Assembly: GCF_019823065.1 (NCBI RefSeq)
Contig: NZ_CP081966.1
Span: 3,317,501-3,381,500 of the forward strand
Reading direction: 5' to 3'
Source of the DNA: Pseudomonas mosselii
GTDB taxonomy: Bacteria > Pseudomonadota > Gammaproteobacteria > Pseudomonadales > Pseudomonadaceae
Length of the DNA: 64,000 nt
Position numbers and translations under genes: made by a program. A model generated the notes under the pieces. That model saw only the letters and a program-made list of their open reading frames with translations. It did no database searches and had not been told where the DNA came from. Shown here piece after piece: positions 18,682 through 25,600 of this stretch (the first letter of the stretch is position 1; each line of letters starts with the position of its first letter).

Positions 18682-18772
18682 GGCAGAATCCTTCGCCTAA
18701 AAAGCGAGAACTCTACGGAAAATCAGGCTTCCAGAGGCTCCGGTGAGGTTTCAAAGGTTTTCACACAGAACC
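17831..18772. mobile_element. IS5-family (IS427-like) insertion sequence
   Basis: The ends GGCACTGTACGAAAAG (17831 on) and TTTTCACACAGAACC (ending 18772) are imperfect inverted repeats. TA lies on each side, and joining the flanks gives TTAA, which fits the YTAR target of the IS427 group. The target is the inner edge of the right inverted repeat of the IS4-family element. Two overlapping frames encode the transposase. Confidence 0.7.
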
Positions 18773-18844
18773 TAAGTAAGTGCCATTCAAATCTGTTCCC
18801 TTTTCTCTCGTCCCCCTTTTCTCTCTTTTCTCTGTCCTTTTCTC

Positions 18845-19067
18845 TGAAGCCCAGGGCCTGATCCCCGGCAGTCGCCACCATGTGCACCTGAGCGAGGACC
18901 CGCAGACCGCGCTGGCGGCGGGCAAGCGCTATGGTCAGCCAGTGCTGCTCACGGTCGATACCCAGGCCATGTGCGCAGCGGGAACGGTGTTCTATCAAGC
19001 CGACAACGGTGTCTGGCTGGTAGACCAGGTGCCGGCAGCACACCTGTCACGCCAAGCAGAGAAATAA
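18845..19067 (+). pseudogene. Truncated second copy of kptA (3' third)
   Basis: From EAQGLIPGSRHHVHLSEDP to the stop this repeats residues about 112-184 of KptA with a few changes (for example LAAGKRYG for LAVGKRYG, VPAAHLS for VPPAHLS) and a different C-terminus (QAEK). The 5' two thirds are missing. The left border lies in a T/C-rich run directly beyond the IS4-family end. It corresponds to 14449-14666 of the intact gene. Confidence 0.85.
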
Positions 19068-19218
19068 GCCCAACCCGTCCCCTTGAGCGGCCTTGTGTCG
19101 CGAAAGGGCCGCAAAGCGGCCCCGGCGATCTTTGCATCAATGCTGAAATCCTGGGGCTGCTACGCACCCCTTTCGCGACACAAGGCCGCTCCTACAGGGG
19201 AATGTGCAAAGCCTGGGA

Positions 19219-19349
19219 CTAATGCGCCATCCCCATTCCGCATCATCCATCAGCGCCTTGGCCAAGGCACTGAGGTAATGCGCCGCCCAGACCATCCGCG
19301 GGTCTTCGTCCATCACCCTGACCAAGGTCAGGTGACGCACATAGTCCAT
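19219..19349 (-). pseudogene. Truncated, frame-shifted copy of the DUF3077 gene
   Basis: MDYVRHLTLVRVMDEDPRMVWAAHYLSALAKALMDDAE repeats the C-terminal half of the intact protein at 14796-15068. The first half is absent beyond 19350. A single-base loss near the end changes ELGMAH to EWGWRI and removes the proper stop. Together with the kptA fragment it forms a roughly 500-bp second copy of the kptA/DUF3077 junction. Confidence 0.8.
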
Positions 19350-19413
19350 CGCAGCAATTTCCAGTGTTAACCTGGCCCTGCCCTTGCCCCTTCGTCCTCC
19401 GGCGAGATGAACA

Positions 19414-19704
19414 TCAACACCCCTTCAGTGCCTCATATGCACACCAGATGCAATCGCGAACTTGCTCTGCGCCAAGATAGTAATCTGGATCGCTCTGAAG
19501 CAAACGCTCACTCTTCGTAAACGCATCAAGATCGCCGAACAGCTTATCCAGCACGCCATAGGTCTCCTCCAGAAGAGGGGACTGCTCGCGCTTGAAACGC
19601 TCAAAATATAATTCGGAGAATTGCTCAAGCGAATACTCCCCGTCCAAACACCCCTTGATCAGGGTCATATAAGGCAATATTGCCTCATCCATCTTCATCA
19701 CCAT
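19414..19704 (-). CDS. Orphan immunity protein, colicin-immunity-like
   Basis: This is a small, strongly acidic helical protein (about 96 residues; the ATGs at 19698 and 19692 are alternative starts). The pattern MDEAILPYMTLIKGCLDGEYSLEQFSELYFERFKRE, then YGVLDKLFGDLDAF, resembles the colicin D/E5-type immunity domain. Proteins of this kind mask tRNase toxins. No toxin remnant is recognisable next to it. It is the last member of the immunity row that follows cdiA on the minus strand. Confidence 0.65.
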   Translation of the reverse strand: MVMKMDEAILPYMTLIKGCLDGEYSLEQFSELYFERFKREQSPLLEETYGVLDKLFGDLDAFTKSERLLQSDPDYYLGAEQVRDCIWCAYEALKGC

Positions 19705-19799
19705 AAACAAAGGGGGCCGACAGACTTAATCCATCACCGCTTCGCAAGGCAGGATTACCGCTGTGAAAGCGGGCTTGCTGCGCCCCAACTTCCCCGCCC

Positions 19800-20102
19800 T
19801 CAGCACCCAGGGTGCCCATCAGCCAGCACCTCCCGTACCTTGCGCAACCAACCAGCATAATCCAGACCCTCTGAATCTGGCGCAAAGAAGCAACCTATTT
19901 CCTGTACCACGAGTTGTTCAAGCGCTTTTTCAGAAAGATTGAAGCTTAGCACCTCATCAATCTCTCGCACGCCTGCTACATGCATTTCCCTTGGTTCATC
20001 CACAAGCATGTTGCGCAACGCTTCAGCGCTGTCGGAATATTCTTCTGGCCAGTCCTGATGAAAATAACAGCCCAGCAAGTGAGAGAGCATGGGGAGCTTC
20101 AT
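19800..20102 (-). CDS. CDI immunity protein, CdiI_2-like
   Basis: The protein has 100 residues from the start MKLPMLSHLLGCYFHQDWPEEYSDSAEALRNML. The LGCYFHQDWPEEY signature and the length match the contact-dependent growth inhibition immunity family often labelled CdiI_2. It would bind one specific CdiA-CT toxin. No matching toxin segment is left nearby; the 200 bp upstream are taken up mostly by a MITE-like repeat (20137-20289). Confidence 0.75.
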   Translation of the reverse strand: MKLPMLSHLLGCYFHQDWPEEYSDSAEALRNMLVDEPREMHVAGVREIDEVLSFNLSEKALEQLVVQEIGCFFAPDSEGLDYAGWLRKVREVLADGHPGC

Positions 20103-20136
20103 AAATACCTTAACTCGAAGAGGTGAAAGACAGACC

Positions 20137-20289
20137 CAAAAGAGGAAAGTTTTATTTCCCGCACTCATTTTTGACACATCCGCTTCCAATGCTCGACTAC
20201 ATCAGTACTTTCTCAGCACCAGACTTCGCAGTCATCTTGGTCATTCAACAGCATGACATTAGAGTAGAGCAAATAAACCTGCCCTTCTC
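20137..20289. repeat. MITE-like element B
   Basis: This noncoding segment of about 150 bp has inverted ends. The left end on the plus strand reads AGAGGAAAGTTTTATTTCCC. The right end read on the minus strand gives GGGCAGGTTTATTTGCTC followed by TACTCTAATGTCATGC. It resembles element A (22077-22221) in both ends and length, though the copies are diverged. It separates the barstar-like and CdiI_2-like genes. Confidence 0.4.
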
Positions 20290-20306
20290 ATTTTCTCCTT
20301 TGCGAC

Positions 20307-20702
20307 TCAAGCGCCGGAATCCAAGAATCGCTCTATCATGCCCCTATCGACTTCCCTGAACAAAATTTCAAGCTTATGTTCGCGCCCCTCCCCCCAATTA
20401 AGAGTTGCATCTCGTAAAACTTCTAAATAGACCCTCAACTCACTGTCCGCCAAGGCAGGCATTCCCTCATGAGCGATGATCACTTTTCGACAGGAAATCC
20501 ACTCAAGGTCTGTCAAGCAATCATACAACGCATTCCAGTTAAACCCAAAATATCCAGGAAACCAAAGTCCATAATAAAGCGCCCTCAGCAATTCGGCTGG
20601 TAACGCTATTCCGGGGTCTATACGCACATAGAAAGCTTTGGCTGTATCGTAGCCCCTATGACTATCGAAGAACACAAACGGTGCTTGCTTATCCGAATTC
20701 AT
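20307..20702 (-). CDS. Barstar family immunity protein
   Basis: This is a 131-residue acidic protein with the barstar motif region LLRALYYGLWFPGYFGFNWNALYDCLTDLEWI, in which the aromatic and acidic residues of the inhibitory helix are kept. Barstar blocks barnase-type RNases by covering the active site. The start ATG at 20702 lies two bases after the stop of the preceding immunity gene, so translation is probably coupled. No barnase-like toxin is seen in the window. In the context of a cdiA it is best read as a retained immunity against an earlier or foreign RNase toxin. Confidence 0.8.
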   Translation of the reverse strand: MNSDKQAPFVFFDSHRGYDTAKAFYVRIDPGIALPAELLRALYYGLWFPGYFGFNWNALYDCLTDLEWISCRKVIIAHEGMPALADSELRVYLEVLRDATLNWGEGREHKLEILFREVDRGMIERFLDSGA

Positions 20703-20704
20703 TT

Positions 20705-21106
20705 TTAGTCGCAAGAGCCAACCTCACTCAAAAAACCTCTTACCAACAGTCGATCAGATTCATTTTTTGCGGCCTTACCCAGAACAGGAGTCAGATAGTA
20801 GAGCAGCAACGCCCTATCAGAAGTGTTAGCTGGAAGGTTGTCCCTGACACACTCAATAAATGTCTTTACTGACATAAACGAGGAAAACACCTCGTACCCT
20901 CTCGCGCTGGAAAACGGTATCTTCTTAAAATAGTAGCTAGCCAATCGCCTTTGATCGGATCGCTTCCAAGAACGGTGAGGAATCAGCAACAGCGCCTCAC
21001 CATATTCCATGGATTCTAACGAATAGGTCTTCATTAGCCATTCAACAGCCTGCTCTGAGCTCAGCGCCGCAAGCTGTTGACACAGCTGCTTCTGCTGTGA
21101 ATTCAT
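20705..21106 (-). CDS. Unassigned immunity-type protein
   Basis: This is a 133-residue, mainly helical protein (MNSQQKQLCQQLAALSSEQAVEWLMKTYSLESMEYGEALLLIPHRSW, ending GFLSEVGSCD). I do not recognise the family. Its role is inferred from position: its ATG lies 8 bp after the stop of a degenerate toxin tail (21115-21282), with a GGTGG-type ribosome site between. It is directly followed by a barstar-like immunity gene. It is therefore the probable immunity partner of that broken toxin. Confidence 0.65.
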   Translation of the reverse strand: MNSQQKQLCQQLAALSSEQAVEWLMKTYSLESMEYGEALLLIPHRSWKRSDQRRLASYYFKKIPFSSARGYEVFSSFMSVKTFIECVRDNLPANTSDRALLLYYLTPVLGKAAKNESDRLLVRGFLSEVGSCD

Positions 21107-21114
21107 AACACCAC

Positions 21115-21413
21115 CTACCTTGGTTTCAATACATCCTGCGGCAAGCCCGAATCTCTACTCAGCGTAGCAGGAGGCTGATGATAGCCAGAATTGTTAGTCC
21201 ATTGGGTTACGGCCCCGCGAACCTGCCCGTCATTATTACCAAAGCGTATAAAACCTGCATAACTTACCTTTCCTCCGCCACTTCAAACCAAGATGGGTTG
21301 AGAGGTCCTGATTCACATTTAGCCTGTATCCAACGCACCCCATCATGCCCACTGATATTCGCCCCGTGCGTTGGAGCATCACTCACGACAGAACCCACGG
21401 CCCGCCATTGCCA
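21115..21413 (-). pseudogene. Frame-shifted remnant of a toxin C-terminus
   Basis: One minus-strand frame reads SDAPTHGANISGHDGVRW, then IQAKCESGPLNPSWFEVAEER and stop (21264-21413). Overlapping it, a second frame continues KVSYAGFIRFGNNDGQVRG, then AVTQWTNNSGYHQPPATLSRDSGLPQDVLKPR and stop (21115-21282). Joined by one base shift near 21265 they give a continuous domain of about 100 residues that ends like many CdiA/Rhs toxins (a WTNNSGYHQPP strand and a short tail) and directly precedes an immunity gene. Further shifts upstream are likely. Confidence 0.55.
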
Positions 21414-21594
21414 TCAGGTGCCTTACCTTGGGTACGCACCAACCTGCGGGGGAGTCGCCATACACATCGGTATTGGTGGTTACACGTACCGACGCCATGT
21501 CGGCAGGCATACCCGCATATCTATAGGGGACAGAGGTAAAACCAGAGCAACCAGCGAGCAAGCTCGCCAGCAAGAGCGTCGCACTACGGCACAT
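21379..21594 (-). CDS. Possible small lipoprotein, probably truncated
   Basis: This is a 71-codon frame with a signal peptide and a good lipobox (MCRSATLLLASLLAGC), and with AAGGACG before the start. The body (SGFTSVPYRYAGMPADMASVRVTTNTDVYGDSPAGW) then runs into the degenerate toxin region and stops. It could be the N-terminal part of a broken lipoprotein gene. Small lipoproteins occur in some CDI loci (for example BcpO in Burkholderia), but no homology to them is claimed. Confidence 0.4.
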   Translation of the reverse strand: MCRSATLLLASLLAGCSGFTSVPYRYAGMPADMASVRVTTNTDVYGDSPAGWCVPKVRHLMAMAGRGFCRE

Positions 21595-21681
21595 GAAACG
21601 TCCTTGAATACGTGGAATCAGGTCCGTCTAGGCATGAACAAATGTTCCGCCCAGCGCGCAAATTTCAAAAATGCCCCCTGA

Positions 21682-22014
21682 TCACACCTGTGGATCGGGC
21701 GAGCTACCCGGGCCGTAGCTGAAGAAGGTCCTGACCTGCTCACCTCGTCGGTAGGAGAGCGTGAACGCGGTCCAGTGGTCTCCTCGCTGGGCGCCACTTT
21801 GTCGCAGTTGCTTTACCAGCTTGAAGATCACCGCGTTACTGAAGTCCGTTTCAACATCCGTGATCTCAACGCCATTTCGCTCAGCCGTGAGCTGTGTCTC
21901 AACCCAGCCCTTTCCTACTTTGACCTCGTACTGAAACGCGTCATAGCCGTCAACAATACCTTGATCAAGTATCGAGAAAAGCTCTTTAACAATGGCTAGA
22001 TCTTCAGTAATCAA
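21682..22014 (-). CDS. Unassigned immunity-type protein, possibly YezG/DUF600-like
   Basis: This 110-residue protein (MITEDLAIVKELFSILDQGIVDGYDAFQYEVKVGKGWVETQL) has a beta-rich middle and a closing strand DHWTAFTLSYRRGEQVRTFFSYG. The DGYDAFQYEVKVGKGW stretch and overall order recall the YezG/DUF600 antitoxin fold, but I hold that loosely. It lies second after cdiA in the immunity row, separated from cdiI by element A, and so is probably an orphan immunity gene. Confidence 0.6.
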   Translation of the reverse strand: MITEDLAIVKELFSILDQGIVDGYDAFQYEVKVGKGWVETQLTAERNGVEITDVETDFSNAVIFKLVKQLRQSGAQRGDHWTAFTLSYRRGEQVRTFFSYGPGSSPDPQV

Positions 22015-22076
22015 ATTTTCTACCAGCGATGTATTGGATTAATTGTCAAACATTCGCACCGTCTTGCGCCAAGCTT

Positions 22077-22221
22077 AAAGGGGAAAGATTTATTATCCAC
22101 ACTCTAATGTTGAAGCCCCCGCGCCAGCGTTCGACGCCCTCATCGATGCCTTAAGCACAAGGCCTCGCATTGACTACACAACAGCAGAAATTAGAGCAGA
22201 AAAATAAATCCGTCATCCTCC
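22077..22221. repeat. MITE-like element A
   Basis: This is a noncoding element of about 145 bp. The left end on the plus strand reads AGGGGAAAGATTTATTATCC and then ACACTCTAATGTTG. The right end read on the minus strand gives GACGGATTTATTTTTCTGCT and then CTAATTTCTGCTG. The interior is GC-rich and not coding. A third isolated end (GGCGAAAGATTTATTCTCC) lies at 22263-22281 directly before the cdiI stop. It fills most of the gap between cdiI and the next immunity gene. Confidence 0.45.
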
Positions 22222-22288
22222 TAAATCTGCCAATTTTTCCTCGCCCAAAGGCGATACACAAAGGCGAAAGATTTATTCTCCATGAGAT

Positions 22289-22645
22289 TCATTCCTCATC
22301 CCAAAAATTTCCCGGCGTTACGTAAGCGCCGTCCTTTAGGACCTCACACCAACCAAAATACCGATGAAACATTTTCAGATCGACTATTAAGTAACGATCT
22401 TCCTCAAGTAGTGCCAAGCTGATTTCTGAGAGCGCATAGTGAGAGTACTCTCCACCTGTCCCTGGGATAACCCGCTGTTCGAGTGCCGCTCTCTCCCATT
22501 CCGTCACCGTTCCGCTGGCGACTGGCAAAGGATCGAAAAACTCCACTTCAAAAGTCTCCGAAACTCTACAGAGGCAAGGAAGATACCGCAACTCCAGCAG
22601 CCTTTGACTTATAAGGTCTTTCTCAAAACGAATCGTCAAAATCAT
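22289..22645 (-). CDS. cdiI: Cognate CDI immunity protein
   Basis: This 118-residue acidic protein (MILTIRFEKDLISQRLLELRYLPCLCRVSE, ending GAYVTPGNFWDEE) begins with ATG overlapping the cdiA stop (ATGA). That coupling is the hallmark of the cognate immunity gene. It should bind and block the cysteine-protease-like domain at the CdiA C-terminus. I do not recognise a named family. The cysteines in LPCLCRV are noted but no role is claimed. It is followed downstream by other immunity-type genes. Confidence 0.8.
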   Translation of the reverse strand: MILTIRFEKDLISQRLLELRYLPCLCRVSETFEVEFFDPLPVASGTVTEWERAALEQRVIPGTGGEYSHYALSEISLALLEEDRYLIVDLKMFHRYFGWCEVLKDGAYVTPGNFWDEE

Positions 22646-25600
22646 TTTTTCAACGCGCTCCTTGGCACGACAACGTCACCAGAGAAATTCTTCTCAAACG
22701 TTTTCACTGGGCTGAAATATTGAACACCATGCGGGTCGCGTACCGCTACCACCGCAACGCCGTTTCTCGTGGTAACACCGTCCACCACAACAAAATGAGA
22801 AAACCGCGTGCCGTTCGTGTTGTCAACAATCCGTGCAATAACAGGCGTTCCTGAGGTGGTATACCGCTCAAGGTCAGCAACGTTCCGGCTACCGAAAGCC
22901 TGGGCGGGAACACCCTCGCTTCGCAGGAGCGACGCGACATCATGGGGATAGATCCCGTCCTTTTGCGGCTTCAATTTCTGTATGAGGCTGTCTATATCAA
23001 CTTTCTTACCCAAGGTGTCCAACACCATACCGCATGAATTATGACCGCAAGTTGGATTAGGGCCTTGGTTGACAACCAATCGCTCCCCATTACGCGTTAT
23101 ATCATCCTTTGACAGCGGGTTACGCGGATCAATCACGCCTGCTCTGGATTGCGCCATCCGCTCGATTGCAGCCTGAACCCTCGGCGAATCCAGCGCGCCC
23201 CCCGAAACTCCTGGCGGGCGCAGTCCATTGATGCGCTGCCCGATAGGCAACATGGCAATCATGTTGAGCATCGGCGCCCATTGCCCGGAGACATCCGCCA
23301 GCTTTTCGAGGCTCAGTACCGCGCGTTCGGTCAACACCTCCTTGAACTCAGTACAGGTCGGCGTCAGGCAGTTGAGTTTTTCCAGGTCCGCCAAGCCGGA
23401 GGCGATCTGCCCCATCAGGTCCCGGGCGCGGACCACGCCTCCGGTTTCCTTGGCCCACTCGAAGTTCTCCTCGCTCTTGAGCTTGTGCTCGTTGGCAACC
23501 CACAGCTTTTTCTGGCATCCCTCGTCAAGACCACAGATGTTCATGTCGTCCACGAAGTCCGGCATGTCGTTGTGGCTGAGGTTGTTGTACTGCGTGGCAT
23601 TGCCCGCCACCCAGCTGCCGGCCTGAAGACTGCCGGCATTACCGCCATCAACTGCTGCCGCCGCCACCACGCCCAGCAACTGCGAAGACATCAGCATCAG
23701 ATAGTCGCGCTGCTTCGGATTCATCGCCGTCGCCATGCGTCGCAACTGATTGGCGAACGCTTCGTTTACCCCCGCTGCCATGGCTCCGACGGCGAAGTCG
23801 CTGCCCGACGCTTCGGCGATAAAGCCGCCGACCAGGGCATGCAGGGCGATCTTTTCCGGGCTGCCAGTCTTGAGGTTGAGGTTGCCAACCTGATCGAAGG
23901 ACACCGCTGCCAAGGAGTTGTAGATCGTCGACTGGAGTATGCCCGCGAGCGTGACATCGCGTCCGAAGGCCTTGGCGACCAAGGCGGCCGATGTGTTGCT
24001 GATCAGTTGCTGTCCGGCAAAGTGACCAATGGCCTCCATCGAGCCGAGGTCGACAACCGTCTTGCCATTGACCTGCTTGGTCATGGTCATGTCGCCAAGG
24101 TAATGATCGGCTATGCCAGCCGTGATCGTGGCGATCGCGGCGTTGGTCAGGCCGTCCTTGCTGGCGACAGCCTTCAGGCCTGCGCCAAGATCTCCCTTGT
24201 TGTTGATCGTGCCGACCGCACCGGTAGTGGCCAGGCTCGCAGCACCGGCCAACTGCATACCGGACAAGCCCGCACCCGCAGGTCCGAGCATCACCGTCAT
24301 CAGGATGGCGATCACCATCTGCGCTGCCGGACCAAGGCCCGAGTTGGCGTATTTGAAGCTTGTGTGCACCTCCTGGACCTGGCGCCAGTCGACGCCGCCT
24401 TGCTCCTCCAGTTCCTTAAGCCAAGCCAGCTTGGGATCGGCCTTGACCATTGCATCAATGGACTCGCGCACCGTCTGCTGATTGACCTGACGTACATCGG
24501 CACGAATGCTGCCTACGGCAGAGATCGCGACGTCGCCCGTGGCCACCAGTTCGCTCTGACGCAACGTCTCGTCGGTGCGCCCCTTGCCCTTCATGCTGAA
24601 CCAGCCAGCGTCTGACTTGCTTTTCTCGTGACTCTCCTGATGCAGGTCCTTGACCCCTTCGAAGGTGATGTCACCCCCGCTTTCCAGGGTCAGGTCGTCG
24701 CCGCTGGTGAGCTTGGCCACCTGGTAGCGTTGGTCGCCATCACTGACGAGGGTCAGGTCGCCACCACTGGTGATCTCACTACCGACATGACGCACATCGG
24801 TGACTTCATCGCGCCTGGTCTTCTTGCTGCCGAAGCTGCCCTTGCTCTTTTTCTGGTACAGCGAGTAATCGCTGTCGGTCTCGGCCAGCAGTTCGAGCTG
24901 GTCACCGGCGTAGAGGAAGGCCTCGTCGCCCGCGCTGACACGGCTGGAGATAAGCCTGAGGTCCTCGCCTGCCGTGAGCGAGACATCGCCGCCAGCCTTG
25001 AGGTCGGTCGCCACCTGGCGGACATGGTCCTCCTGGCGCGTGACTTTTTTGCTCTTGGCGTAGAAATGCTCCTCGTTGGCCGCGGAGGCCAGGGTCAGGT
25101 CGTTGAGGGCATCGACGGTGATGTTGCGCTTGGCCTCCAGTTCGCTGCCGACAGCGGTGAAGTCGTGGCCGGCGAACATGCCCAGGTCGCGGCCCGCGGT
25201 AACCTGCGAGCCGAACTGGGTGATGCTCTCGCTGCTCTGGCGCCCGTTGCGGTACTGGGTGCTCTGCTCGGCCGAGCCGATCAGCAGGTCACGGCCCGTG
25301 CGCATCTCCAGGTCGCCGCCGGCCTGCAGCACGCCGCCGACGTTGACCATGTCGCGACCGGTGGACATCGACAGGTCGTTGCTCGCCTCGATGCGCGCGG
25401 CGCTGTCCAGGGTCGCCCAGGTGGTGTAGCGGCCCTGCTCCTGCGACTGGGTGCGCTCGTTGACCACGTCGCCCAGCAAGGTGGAGAGGTTGACGTCACG
25501 CCCTTTGATGATGCCGCCGGCACCGTTGTACAGGGTGTTGCCCGCCAGCAGGTCGACCCGCCCACCGGCTTCGATCAGCCCGGTGTTGACCAGGTTCTCG

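Larger units (their letters stand above)
16316..18804. mobile_element. IS4-family insertion sequence, itself interrupted by an IS5-family element
   Basis: Terminal inverted repeats are nearly identical over about 29 bases. The left end reads GGGGACAGATTTGAATGGCA from 16320. The right end, read inwards from 18800, gives GGGAACAGATTTGAATGGCA. The transposase gene lies at the left side. The right repeat is separated from it by the IS5-family element at 17831-18772; removing that element restores a continuous right end (TTAAGTAAGTGCC). Without the insert the element is about 1.54 kb, normal for IS4. I found no convincing target duplication. Confidence 0.8.
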
